Shown piece after piece: positions 53,489 to 61,630 of a stretch of 64,000 nt of DNA. A program made the position numbers and the translations under genes. This DNA comes from UBA9410 sp963933065. GTDB lineage: Bacteria > Actinomycetota > Acidimicrobiia > Acidimicrobiales > MedAcidi-G1. The stretch lies in the NCBI GenBank assembly GCA_963933065.1, contig CAWVUB010000001.1, positions 1-64,000 of the forward strand. Reading direction: 5' to 3'. Below the pieces are notes generated by a model. That model did no database searches. It worked only from the letters and a program-made list of their open reading frames with translations, and was not told the origin of the DNA. How positions within the stretch are numbered: position 1 is the stretch's first letter; every line of letters starts with the position of its first letter.

Positions 53489-55615
53489 TCAGTCAGCACC
53501 GATACGGCCTTCGTAGCGGTTGGTTACTGTATGGCCCCCGTCGATAGTCAGCCCTAATTCGAGAACTACTGATCCGGTTGCATCACCGAGAGGAAGCTCG
53601 AAGGTCCCAATCATGGTGACTGAATCGGCCTCGAGAGATCCTCCCCATGATCGTTCAACAACTAGTTCCTTAGTTTTGATGAGGAGACGACTGTCTACTC
53701 TGCATTGGGAAATTGGTTCGCGGCCGTCGTGCACGACAAACACCTGGGTCCGGAGAGTTGAGCGGGGGGCGATGGATTCCAGCGGTGGGTCAGCCACTAC
53801 GATCGTTGGAGCGCACGCTGCCATGACAGTTGCATATGCAGGCTTAGGAACCCGTCGGTAGTCGACCAGGGACCCGGAGATAGCCGCCGCCCCATCGAGT
53901 AGACGGTCCAGAGTAAACCCCCCGGTAGGCCGATACTTACGTCGGCGCAAAGCCTCAATCTGGATTCGTAGCAGACGGGCCTGGTGTTCACGGGTGCTGG
54001 ACGCCCACTCTTGGGGACCTGGGTGATCACCAGGGGGAAAGCGGCGGGTGATTACGTCTGCCTCTGCGCCATGGTCCTTAGCGAGACGCTGGAGGTCGAT
54101 TTTGGGCCACGATGCGGGGTCCAGCGTCCCATCGGTTAAGGCTGGCGACTCGTGGGGAACTGACTGCGTTCCAAAAGCTGCGACAAAACGACCGGCTCGT
54201 GCCACTCGGTCCACGTACTCGGCCAAGTCACCACGCCGTCCGCTGTACCACCCGAACCATAGGTGGACGGCCGCATCGTCGATTCGTGGTGGGTTGGGCA
54301 GCACGCCAGAGTGGCTAATTACTGGGCGAGACGGATCGGCTTGCTCGAGAGAGCGGCGCACAGAACGGTCTAGGACTGTCCGATTCCACGTAGGGATTTG
54401 CTGGTCTATTTGGCGGGGGACAGCCCGGGTCCGATCTACAGGATCGGGGACATCGTGAGCGCACCAAACTATTACTGACGGATGGTGCCCCAAAAGGTCG
54501 ACCACATCTCGGGCTTGTCGGGCCGCTTGGTTCCGGATCCCCCTGTGGTAGCCACCGGTTAGGGGCAGGTCCTGCCACAGCAACATGCCGGTTCGGTCGG
54601 CTTCGGCGTACAGCTCAGGGGCCGACACGTGTCCGATCATCCTGAGGAAGTTCAAACCGGCATCGCGCGCCAGAGTCAAGTCGGTAGTTGTTGATTCGAG
54701 AGTCACTCGAGATAGGTCGCGGTCTAGTGGTGGGACAATCGCCCCCCGGAGGAAAAGTCGTTGTCCGTTTATTGACCAGATCTGATTGCGCATGTGAACA
54801 GAGCGAAAACCAGTGCGACGTAACGCCCGGTCGCTTACTTGGCCGTCTTCGGTCGCCACGATTAATTCCACATCGTGCAGATGCTGTTCACCCATTTCGG
54901 CAGGCCACCACAGTGGTGGCCTGGGGACCCGAATAGACCATTCGACCCGATTCTCGCCACCAGCCAATGGCTGTCGATGACGGTGGTCGATGCCCAGCAC
55001 TTTCGTGTGGAAGATCGCTTCCCGAGGCCGGTCAGCGTGAACTACTGCCCGAAAGGTCAGGGTGGCCACTGATTCTGTTGCCCTGCTGCACAACACCCGG
55101 ATGTGTAGTAGGGGAACTGGGCCGGTCTCACGCAATTGGACATGGCGTCCGATCCCACCAGGGTTCCATGCGGCGATGCCCCGGCCGCCTTGGGTAGTCC
55201 CGGTAAGAGTCCGCTTCTCGTCCGGTTTACCAATGGGTGGGCATGTGGCTTCCACAGCCAGAAGATGGTCGGAGCGGGCGCGGGCGGCGGCAGTGATTTC
55301 CAATAGGTGAGGAGTGAATGAGCCTTCAGTGGGGCCGAGGTATGAACCGTCGAGCCACACATCTCCCTGGCACGTAACGCCGGCAAATTCTAAAAATGTA
55401 CGTCGTTCGGCTCCCGGTGGCGTAGTGGTGAACTGGGTCCGGTACAGCATCGGCCCATCAGAATCTGTGAAGGCCTGTGTGCTTCGCCAAGAGCCAGGGA
55501 CAGTGACCTCCAGCCAGTTTCTGTCATCGAGACTTTCGAGTGGAAAGTCGCGCCGGAGTACTTCGTCAGCTTCAATGGCCCGCCACGGACCAGGTAGCGC
55601 CTCAGAGTGTTCCAT
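53489..55615 (-). CDS. Glycoside hydrolase family 2-like protein lacking catalytic glutamates
   Basis: A 708-residue protein with GH2 layout: sugar-binding jelly roll (about 10-160), immunoglobulin-like domain (about 165-270), TIM barrel (about 275-560) and a C-terminal beta domain. The barrel is clearly beta-mannosidase-like (YAEADRTGMLLWQDLP). The acid/base site, normally W-x3-NE, reads WCAHDVP (384-390); the nucleophile, normally SEFG/SEYG, reads AAFG with A480 for Glu. Both catalytic Glu seem lost, so sugar binding without hydrolysis is inferred. No signal peptide, so probably cytoplasmic. Confidence 0.8.
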   Translation of the reverse strand: MEHSEALPGPWRAIEADEVLRRDFPLESLDDRNWLEVTVPGSWRSTQAFTDSDGPMLYRTQFTTTPPGAERRTFLEFAGVTCQGDVWLDGSYLGPTEGSFTPHLLEITAAARARSDHLLAVEATCPPIGKPDEKRTLTGTTQGGRGIAAWNPGGIGRHVQLRETGPVPLLHIRVLCSRATESVATLTFRAVVHADRPREAIFHTKVLGIDHRHRQPLAGGENRVEWSIRVPRPPLWWPAEMGEQHLHDVELIVATEDGQVSDRALRRTGFRSVHMRNQIWSINGQRLFLRGAIVPPLDRDLSRVTLESTTTDLTLARDAGLNFLRMIGHVSAPELYAEADRTGMLLWQDLPLTGGYHRGIRNQAARQARDVVDLLGHHPSVIVWCAHDVPDPVDRTRAVPRQIDQQIPTWNRTVLDRSVRRSLEQADPSRPVISHSGVLPNPPRIDDAAVHLWFGWYSGRRGDLAEYVDRVARAGRFVAAFGTQSVPHESPALTDGTLDPASWPKIDLQRLAKDHGAEADVITRRFPPGDHPGPQEWASSTREHQARLLRIQIEALRRRKYRPTGGFTLDRLLDGAAAISGSLVDYRRVPKPAYATVMAACAPTIVVADPPLESIAPRSTLRTQVFVVHDGREPISQCRVDSRLLIKTKELVVERSWGGSLEADSVTMIGTFELPLGDATGSVVLELGLTIDGGHTVTNRYEGRIGAD

Positions 55616-55855
55616 GACCTGACGCTAGGCCTCCGACAGACAACTCTTGATTCTACTGCTGGAAGTTGGAGGTTCTCTCGACCGGAAGACCCTTCGTCTG
55701 AGATGGTCAGTACTGTTGAACTGGTCCTAGAGGGGTTGCATTTATCCCAAAGACCAAACAAGCAGACCTTAAGGCTCAGGATCTTTTTACCTCGCTAGAA
55801 GTGAAGCCTCCCAAGACGGAGATTCCAAGATCAAATTCTCTAGAGGTGCAGGGCA

Positions 55856-57163
55856 TTAAGAGAACGATGGGGGGGCGGGACGTCCAGTTATTTGTTCAGA
55901 TAACCATCGCCCGCTGTCCTTTAGCCTGCGGTCCCGGGTGACTAGCCCACGGGGCCCAGCAAAACCCGGCGCCGTTCCCCAGCCTGCGGTTGCGTAGCCG
56001 TCCAACAGGGAGTCGTGGAATAAGCCCACGACGGGTATTCCATCCTCTACCGCTGATTCGATTTGTGCGATTACATCTCGGAGCATTTCCTCGCGCCACT
56101 CGTCGTCGGTGGTTGATACTCCCCAGCCAGCCACTACTAGGTCCCGACCGTTGAGTCTGTGATGGATCTGCCGGAGGACTACTCCTAGTTCTTCGGGTAG
56201 TGGAGCGGCACCCGTGGCGTCCACTCGGGCATTGGGTGGATATGGGCCGGGGGTACCGCTGGCGTCCACCCTTACCGGGTGGTCACCAACTAGGCCAATG
56301 AGGTCAAAGGCGCCAGCCAACTCAGGTCGATCAGTTGGGGTTCGCCACGGCCAGGCCAACTCTCCGTCGGCTAGTGCCCGAAGCCACGAATCCCATAGCA
56401 CTCGTTTCCAGTGAAGGGCCTGTTCACGCTCCAGGTTGTTATTTTTGGAACTGGATTGGTCATGGCCAATACCATCGTCAGGTAATGCAGCAAAGATGGA
56501 TGGGGCAGCGAAAACGCCCATGACCGGAGCGTTACCGCTCTGAAGCAGTCGGCAGGCGTCAAAATTTGCTTCGAGCGCGCCTTCGAGGACTACGCGAGCT
56601 TTCTCAGGGTTAGTCCGACCAGGGGGACGGACGCCTAGTAGGTGGCCACGGACCGTTGAACCGATCGGATCCTCGATGGGTACCCATCCGGCTGTCAGAT
56701 CTTCTAAGGCTTCGGCGGTGCGGTCTACATGCCGGGCCCACCAACTACTCCGACTTGATGTTTCGGCAAACCCTCCTTCGTCATCGACGAACCAACCCGG
56801 GAGCGTTCCGTTCACCAGTGTGACCCATGGTTGTATCCCAATATCAACAGCTGAGGAGAGAATGCTTCGGGCCTGTTCAAGTGCGCGACCATCGAGCACT
56901 CCGGGTCGAGGTTCCAAGCGGGCCCATTCGATGGTGATGCGTATGTCGGTGAATCCCAGAGCAGCGGCAAGGCGGAGGTCATCGACATAATCGCTAGCGA
57001 AACCTGCTCCAGCGCCGGAGGTTGAAACCCGACCATCGTCTTCCCAACGTGACCAATCGGCGGCCGGTGCTACCCCTTCGGCCGACAGAGACGAGTCGGT
57101 TACACCCCATCGAAATTCCTTCCCATGCAGTTCAGACGGTGTGCTCGTTTCTCGGGTGAGCAT
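55856..57163 (-). CDS. Glycoside hydrolase family 1-like protein lacking catalytic glutamates
   Basis: A 435-residue TIM-barrel protein with GH1 landmarks in order: FRWGVTDSSLSAEG, ITIEWARLEPRPGVLD, TLVNGTLPGWF, GHLLGVRPPGRTN and LFHDSLLDGYATAGWG. The acid/base motif TxNEP reads PIEDP (D165 for Glu) and the nucleophile motif TENG reads AGWG (G346 for Glu). It is probably not a working retaining glucosidase. It lies 7 bp downstream of the MaoC gene on the same mRNA and 240 bp before the GH2-like gene. Confidence 0.8.
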   Translation of the reverse strand: MLTRETSTPSELHGKEFRWGVTDSSLSAEGVAPAADWSRWEDDGRVSTSGAGAGFASDYVDDLRLAAALGFTDIRITIEWARLEPRPGVLDGRALEQARSILSSAVDIGIQPWVTLVNGTLPGWFVDDEGGFAETSSRSSWWARHVDRTAEALEDLTAGWVPIEDPIGSTVRGHLLGVRPPGRTNPEKARVVLEGALEANFDACRLLQSGNAPVMGVFAAPSIFAALPDDGIGHDQSSSKNNNLEREQALHWKRVLWDSWLRALADGELAWPWRTPTDRPELAGAFDLIGLVGDHPVRVDASGTPGPYPPNARVDATGAAPLPEELGVVLRQIHHRLNGRDLVVAGWGVSTTDDEWREEMLRDVIAQIESAVEDGIPVVGLFHDSLLDGYATAGWGTAPGFAGPRGLVTRDRRLKDSGRWLSEQITGRPAPPSFS

Positions 57164-57170
57164 GCTGATC

Positions 57171-58016
57171 TCAGCCGTGTCGTGTCATTACACCGGAGTC
57201 GAAGACCACCCGGTCGCTGACCCGAGTCTGGAACAGCACGGTGGCGTCTTCGGTCTCCCAGATATGAACATCAAGGACCTCACCGGGCATGACCGGTGAC
57301 TTAAAACGCCCACTCATGCTGCCGAAGCGGCTCGGATCTGATCCACAGACGGCGTGTAGAAGTGCCCGCCCAGTGAATCCGTAGGTGCAAAGGCCGTGAA
57401 GGATTGGTCGGTCAAATCCGGCCGCTGAGGCGAACGTCGGATCGGAATGTAGTGGGTTTCTGTCGCCACTGAGTCGATAAATTAGGGCTTGATCGGCTCT
57501 AGTGGCGTATGAGACCACGTGATCAGCATCTCGGTTGGGTGCCGCCCAGTCGGTAGCGGGGCCGCGGTCGCCGCCCCAACCGCCTTCACCGCCGATAAAC
57601 AGGCCTGAACTGGTGGACCACAACGGCTTGCCGTCAGGGTCAGCGACTTCGGTCTCGAGGTACACGAGAGCCGCTTTACCCTTGTCCCAAATTGGCCCAA
57701 CTTTTCCGATGGCCATGCCGGTGCCCTCAGCGGGGATCTCTCGATAGCAAGTTATGGATTGTTCAGCATGGAGTAGGAAGACTGGGTTAAAACTGCCAAA
57801 GTCTGGGGTGCTACCTCCACCCATCACTACGACCTGGGTGGGGAAGGTCCGTTGGGTAATCCCGTTGGAATTCTCGGTTGTGAACTCCAACTCAAAACCA
57901 GTGGGGTCGGCCACACCGGCTCCGATACCGAGGGCGTACAGCAGACTCTGCTTAGAGGTCCAGGAGATTTCAGTGGGCTGGCCGGTTGATCCGGTGGAAT
58001 CTGGGTTTATTGGCAT
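57171..58016 (-). CDS. MaoC-family enoyl-CoA hydratase (double hotdog)
   Basis: A 281-residue protein with two hotdog folds, as in hydratase 2 enzymes that add water to 2-enoyl-CoA giving R-3-hydroxyacyl-CoA. The catalytic hydratase motif is in the second half: IYRLSGDRNPLHSDPTFASAAGFDRPILHG (Asp and His in SGDRNPLHSD). The first half lacks it, as expected. ATG 58016. First gene of a same-strand run with the two glycosidase-like genes. Confidence 0.9.
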   Translation of the reverse strand: MPINPDSTGSTGQPTEISWTSKQSLLYALGIGAGVADPTGFELEFTTENSNGITQRTFPTQVVVMGGGSTPDFGSFNPVFLLHAEQSITCYREIPAEGTGMAIGKVGPIWDKGKAALVYLETEVADPDGKPLWSTSSGLFIGGEGGWGGDRGPATDWAAPNRDADHVVSYATRADQALIYRLSGDRNPLHSDPTFASAAGFDRPILHGLCTYGFTGRALLHAVCGSDPSRFGSMSGRFKSPVMPGEVLDVHIWETEDATVLFQTRVSDRVVFDSGVMTRHG

Positions 58017-58261
58017 CGTGGCTCCCGTGGGCTCGTGATTTCGTCGACTCTGTGGTCGTTGGATGGGCCAATTATCTGACCCACCTCAACGTCAACGCTA
58101 CGGTCAGTTTGTGGAGTATCCGAATTAGGGCTTGGTCCAGCGACAACGTTGTGGAGTCGACGACGGAGACGAGGTCCTGAGTCGCGTCGCGTCATCTACT
58201 TCTGGTGGACCGCACACTTCGAGTAGCCCAGCGCTGCACTCGTGAGGACATACGGATCAAT

Positions 58262-58278
58262 GTGTCCACAGTGGACAC
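58262..58278. promoter_or_regulatory. 17-bp palindrome, operator-like
   Basis: GTGTCCAC and GTGGACAC flank a single A, giving a perfect 8+1+8 palindrome. Its size and symmetry are typical of a site for a dimeric regulator. It is 246 bp upstream of the MaoC start and 350 bp from whiB, so it more probably serves the MaoC/glycosidase-like operon (inference). Confidence 0.45.
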
Positions 58279-58560
58279 CACGCGCCGTCTGACTCGGTTT
58301 GTTGAGTAGACAATTCTGCTGAACAGGGGGCAGGCCTGTATGACCGATGATTGAGAACTTAGCGATTGCGTGTTAATCGACTTTGTCGAACACCCTCGAA
58401 TGGTTCGTTCTCGCCGTTGATCAGGTTGAGTTCGCGCCGTGGCGATCGTGTGCGAATTCAACAGGTGGCTTATCTGTAGGGATAAAATCATGATTTCTCT
58501 TGCAATTAGGGGAATGACAGTGGTGTAATTCCAATAGAGGAACTTCTTTGGAGGTTCTGG

Positions 58561-58601
58561 GGAACCAAAACCGGTTCCAGCGGCCGGATCGACCGGTCGA
58601 T
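58561..58601. promoter_or_regulatory. Paired inverted repeats directly upstream of whiB
   Basis: GGAACC (58561-58566) and GGTTCC (58573-58578) form an inverted repeat with six bases between. Ten bases later ATCGACC and GGTCGAT join to a perfect 14-bp palindrome (58588-58601). Both end within 27-67 bp of the whiB start codon, where they could overlap a promoter or form an mRNA leader hairpin. Confidence 0.4.
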
Positions 58602-58627
58602 TAACCGGTGAAAGGCGTAACAGCACG

Positions 58628-58912
58628 ATGGGAATGATCGCAAAACCTGATCTAGACACGGAATGGAAGGACTCGTCGAACTGTCTTGGCGTGGATCCTG
58701 ACCTGTTTTTTCCTGAGCGCGGGGCCAGCACTCGAGAGGCTAAAGAAGTGTGTCGGGGATGCATCGTGAGAGAGGACTGTCTGGAGTACGCGCTGTTGAA
58801 CGGCGAGAAGTTTGGCATCTGGGGTGGAATGAGTGAGCGAGAGCGTCGTCGAATCCGGCGACAGCGCGCCTTGGAACGTCAGGCTGTTGCCCGAACCGCT
58901 GAGGCTGTGTGA
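58628..58912 (+). CDS. WhiB-family iron-sulfur transcription regulator
   Basis: A 94-residue WhiB-like protein with cluster cysteines C19, C42, C45 and C51, the turn GIWGG, and a strongly basic C-terminus (SERERRRIRRQRALERQ) able to bind DNA. ATG 58628. The full basic tail makes it a better DNA binder than the copy at 2444. A third copy lies at 59672-60010 on the other strand. The palindromes upstream could be autoregulatory, which is inference. Confidence 0.93.
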   Translation: MGMIAKPDLDTEWKDSSNCLGVDPDLFFPERGASTREAKEVCRGCIVREDCLEYALLNGEKFGIWGGMSERERRRIRRQRALERQAVARTAEAV

Positions 58913-59004
58913 GTGTCGTTCCTAGCAAAGATTTGTTTTGCTAAGAAGTTCTTTGATGGATCGAGTGCTGTGCCCAGCGGTTGGACAGTGAGTAGAGTCC
59001 TGTT

Positions 59005-59193
59005 ATGAGCACTCTCGCATTCTTGGGAACCCAGGAACTGATTATCGTTGCGGTCATTGCCTTGGTTCTGTTTGGTGGAAACCAGATTCCAAAGTTGGCT
59101 CGTAACCTTGGTAAGGCCCAAAAAGAACTCCAGAAGGGGCTGGCTGAGGGCCAAGCGGCAGTTGATGCTGAGCCTGATACGGACAGCAGTTAA
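59005..59193 (+). CDS. tatA: Twin-arginine translocase subunit TatA
   Basis: A 62-residue protein: short N-terminus, one membrane helix (LIIVAVIALVLFGG), the hinge NQIPKLARNLGKAQ and an amphipathic helix followed by an acidic tail. This is the TatA/TatE pattern that forms the pore for folded proteins. TatB and TatC are not in the window. The lipoprotein at 8033 has a twin arginine and could be a client. Confidence 0.93.
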   Translation: MSTLAFLGTQELIIVAVIALVLFGGNQIPKLARNLGKAQKELQKGLAEGQAAVDAEPDTDSS

Positions 59194-59265
59194 GCCCGAG
59201 CACTTTCTGATCGGTCTAATGTCGGCCACCCGGTGCCCCTAGGGCCACCGGTACACTTCCCGACC

Positions 59266-59544
59266 ATGAGCAGTCACCCCGACGATCTTCCTCCCCAGCC
59301 ACCGGTCGGCGACTTAAAGGTCGTCTATCTTGGACCAGCCGCCCCTCACTGGGAGGTCCGGTCAAATTTTGGCGACCCGCGCTTAATCGAGTCTTTCCGC
59401 GACCGTGTGCAGGCTCGACTTATGTTGTTGCCGCCTCACGATCCCCAGTTCCGACGTAACCGGGAGCGAATTAACCGCGATGCTGAGCGCGAGAACGTGC
59501 TTATCTCCTGGGACCTCGGGTACGAAGAGGAAGACTCGGCCTGA
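59266..59544 (+). CDS. Small hypothetical protein after tatA
   Basis: A 92-residue soluble protein from ATG 59266: proline-rich start, then LKVVYLGPAAPHWEVRSNFGD, a basic helical part with FRRNRERINRDAERENV and an acidic end. No membrane segment. I do not recognise the family. It ends just before the hairpin at 59591, which may terminate transcription from both sides. An in-frame ATG at 59233 lies upstream and is less likely. Confidence 0.6.
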   Translation: MSSHPDDLPPQPPVGDLKVVYLGPAAPHWEVRSNFGDPRLIESFRDRVQARLMLLPPHDPQFRRNRERINRDAERENVLISWDLGYEEEDSA

Positions 59545-59590
59545 TACGGCCCTAGATGCCTCCATGGGGGCAACTAGGTGCCGAAAACGA

Positions 59591-59625
59591 CATCAGCCCC
59601 AACGCTTGGTTCGTCGGGGCTGATG
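59591..59625 (-). terminator. Hairpin terminator of whiB, possibly bidirectional
   Basis: CATCAGCCCC (59591-59600) pairs with GGGGCTGATG (59616-59625), a perfect 10-bp stem with a further ACG/CGT pairing inside the 15-base loop. On the minus strand it is followed by TCGTTTTC, a modest U tract, as expected for an intrinsic terminator 47 bp after the whiB stop. On the plus strand no T run follows. Confidence 0.65.
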
Positions 59626-59671
59626 CCGCAATGAGGGGTGAGGAGGGAACTACCCCTCAGGACTTTCTTTT

Positions 59672-60010
59672 TTAGGCTGCCACTGCAATGAACCCGTTGT
59701 TTCGTGCTGCCGCCCGCCGAGAGCGCAAGATTCTTCGCCGCTGGCGTTCGGAGCATCCACCCCAGACGCCGTGTTCGATTCGGTTGGCTAGTGCGTAGTT
59801 CAGGCATGGCTCAGTGATTTGGCAATCTGCACAGATCTTCTTGGCGAGTTCAACTCCGACACCGTCGTGGGGGAAGAAGACGTTGGGGTTGCTGCCGGCG
59901 CACGCACCGAGCGACATCCATGTAGATGCTGACCCCTCTGAGTCAAAGGGGTTTTCTGCTTTGTGGAAATTTTTCGGATTGTGTGAAATTTCTAGAAGTT
60001 GGGTGTTCAT
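59672..60010 (-). CDS. WhiB-family iron-sulfur transcription regulator
   Basis: A 112-residue WhiB-like protein with cysteines C37, C60, C63 and C69, the turn GVWGG, and a basic C-terminus (SERQRRRILRSRRAAARNN). It has a longer N-terminus than the other two copies. ATG 60010. It resembles the copy at 58628 in its last 50 residues, so the two may be a local duplication. A good hairpin terminator follows at 59591-59625. Confidence 0.93.
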   Translation of the reverse strand: MNTQLLEISHNPKNFHKAENPFDSEGSASTWMSLGACAGSNPNVFFPHDGVGVELAKKICADCQITEPCLNYALANRIEHGVWGGCSERQRRRILRSRRAAARNNGFIAVAA

Positions 60011-60227
60011 GTCGATTTATCTCTCATTCCTTTGACTCGTTTCGCAGCCCGAGTCGGTGGCCGCTCCGCCCAGACGATCGCCCCGGACAACACAGTTCTC
60101 TCACATTGGACTTAAAACCTCCGTAAAGAGAGGTTTAAAGAAAGTTCGACAAGGTCTGTTGGGGCGTCGTAGTCAGGTAGCGGAACCTTCTGCCCGCAAC
60201 CAGCTTGAAGTGTCTGGTGGGTGAGTC

Positions 60228-60248
60228 CGAATCACTTAAAGTGATTCG
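60228..60248. promoter_or_regulatory. 21-bp perfect palindrome upstream of phosphate genes
   Basis: CGAATCACTT and AAGTGATTCG flank one A, a perfect 10+1+10 palindrome. It touches the PHO-like repeat on its right. It may be an operator for a second regulator, or a hairpin ending transcripts entering from the left, since TTTACCTTTTGTTT follows, but the T tract is broken. Confidence 0.5.
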
Positions 60249-60269
60249 TTTACCTTTTGTTTACCTAAC
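60248..60269 (+). promoter_or_regulatory. PHO-like box (11-bp direct repeat) before the Na/Pi symporter
   Basis: GTTTACC at 60248-60254 is repeated exactly 11 bp later at 60259-60265, giving two 11-bp units GTTTACCTTTT and GTTTACCTAAC. The actinobacterial PhoP site is built of 11-bp repeats of the form GTTCACC, so each unit differs by one base in seven. It lies 107 bp upstream of the ATG of a Na/Pi symporter followed by phoU and a PhoR-like kinase. Confidence 0.55.
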
Positions 60270-60375
60270 GGACAGGCAGAAGCAAGGTAAGAAATCTAAG
60301 TTACAACTGACCGAGTGGTCGGATGTCTCAGATTCCGGCCTTCTTAGCAAAAGCGATGGGCCGGCGTAATTGAAC

Positions 60376-61539
60376 ATGATTGAATCTGTGAGTGATTTGC
60401 CCTCCCTTAACCGGGTTGGTTCCTCTCAGAGAGAAATGCCCACTTTGGCTCGAGCTGCGCTCGTTGTGGCCCTGCTGTATCTGTTCCTTACCGGTGTCGA
60501 GTTACTCAGTGGTGGCTTCAAGACAATGGGCAAGGGTTTTGTCGACGGCCTTTTCGAAGGAGTCTCCAATCCATTGGCTGGCCTGTTCGTTGGCTTGTTG
60601 GCTACGGTGCTTGTGCAGTCGTCGTCAGTGTCGACGTCGGTGATCGTCGGCCTAGTTGCCTCGGGGGTTGTCGGCTCTAGCGAGGCTGTACCGATGGTCA
60701 TGGGCGCCAATCTCGGTACGACGGTCACCAACACACTCGCTTCGCTTGGTCACATGCGCCGCGACAACGAATTTCGTCGGGCGTTTGCTGCCGCGACTGT
60801 CCACGACCTCTTCAACATTCTCGCTGTCGCTGTATTTCTGCCGATCGAACTAGCCACTGGTTACCTATCAAAGACAGCCACTTGGATTACCGGGAAGGTG
60901 CTGGGGAGTTCTGGCGCGTCCTTTAAGAGCCCCTTAAAGACAGCAGTAAAGAAACCGGCTGGCATCGTCAAGGACCTTTTGTCGGATGTTGGTGCCCACG
61001 GCAACTGGAAGGGCGGGCTGATGATTGCCATTGGCCTTGCTTTTATCTTCCTGGCGTTGGCTTTCATCACCCGAAACATGCGGCTCTTGGTCGCCGACCG
61101 GGTTGAGGCTGCAATAAACCGGGCACTAGGAGCTGGGTCAGGGATTGTTGCCATCATTTTGGGAACCATCATCACCATCTCGGTGCAGTCGTCTTCGATT
61201 ACGACCTCTGTGCTCGTTCCTCTAGCTGCTTCTGGTGTATTGACGTTGGAAAACATTTATCCGGTGACCTTGGGGGCAAACGTGGGGACCACAGTCACTG
61301 CGCTGCTGGCGTCCTTGGCCACTGGCAACCCAGCGGCGGTCACTGTGGCCATCGTTCACACTCTCTTCAACATAAGTGGGATCCTAGTTTTCTATCCCTT
61401 GAAGGCTCTCCGTCGTATACCCGTCCGGCTGGCCACAGGACTGTCTTACCTGGCAGCGGAACGGCGCACTACTGCAGTTGCCTACGCGATAGGCATGTTT
61501 GTAGTGGTCCCCCTAGTCGGGGTGCTGCTTCTCCGATGA
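60376..61539 (+). CDS. Na+/phosphate symporter (NptA/PNaS family)
   Basis: A 387-residue membrane protein with the two inverted repeats of type II Na/Pi cotransporters. Both QSSS motifs are present: LVQSSSVSTSVIVGL and SVQSSSITTSVLVPL, each followed by an MGANLGTTVTN / LGANVGTTVTA block. It imports phosphate with sodium. ATG 60376 is chosen over TTG 60370. The PHO-like box upstream and phoU downstream indicate phosphate control. Confidence 0.93.
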   Translation: MIESVSDLPSLNRVGSSQREMPTLARAALVVALLYLFLTGVELLSGGFKTMGKGFVDGLFEGVSNPLAGLFVGLLATVLVQSSSVSTSVIVGLVASGVVGSSEAVPMVMGANLGTTVTNTLASLGHMRRDNEFRRAFAAATVHDLFNILAVAVFLPIELATGYLSKTATWITGKVLGSSGASFKSPLKTAVKKPAGIVKDLLSDVGAHGNWKGGLMIAIGLAFIFLALAFITRNMRLLVADRVEAAINRALGAGSGIVAIILGTIITISVQSSSITTSVLVPLAASGVLTLENIYPVTLGANVGTTVTALLASLATGNPAAVTVAIVHTLFNISGILVFYPLKALRRIPVRLATGLSYLAAERRTTAVAYAIGMFVVVPLVGVLLLR

Positions 61540-61630
61540 TGCCGTTGACGATTACTCGCTGCCTTACCGCCCCCACTGCGCTCGTTGCTGCCGGTACTGT
61601 CTCTATGGTGAAGTTAGGAGTAGTTACGCC

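Larger units (their letters stand above)
58017..58627. other. Long intergenic region with several inverted repeats
   Basis: A 611-bp divergent region between the MaoC gene and whiB. No convincing gene: the 208-codon minus-strand frame is the shadow of whiB plus low-complexity sequence. It contains a 17-bp palindrome (58262-58278), a GGAACC/GGTTCC repeat (58561-58578) and a 14-bp palindrome (58588-58601). Promoters for both flanking genes should lie here; I could not place -35/-10 boxes with confidence. Confidence 0.6.
60011..60375. other. Divergent promoter region with palindrome and PHO-like box
   Basis: A 365-bp region between whiB and the Na/Pi symporter without any gene. It holds a 21-bp palindrome (60228-60248) that abuts an 11-bp direct repeat (60248-60269), and near 60120 a purine-rich segment with AGAGAGG and TTTAAAGAAAG. 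Promoters for both neighbours must lie here. Confidence 0.6.

Noticed and set aside
58192..58818. 208-codon frame on the minus strand
   Set aside because: It is antisense to whiB, has no family resemblance and a composition typical of a shadow frame.
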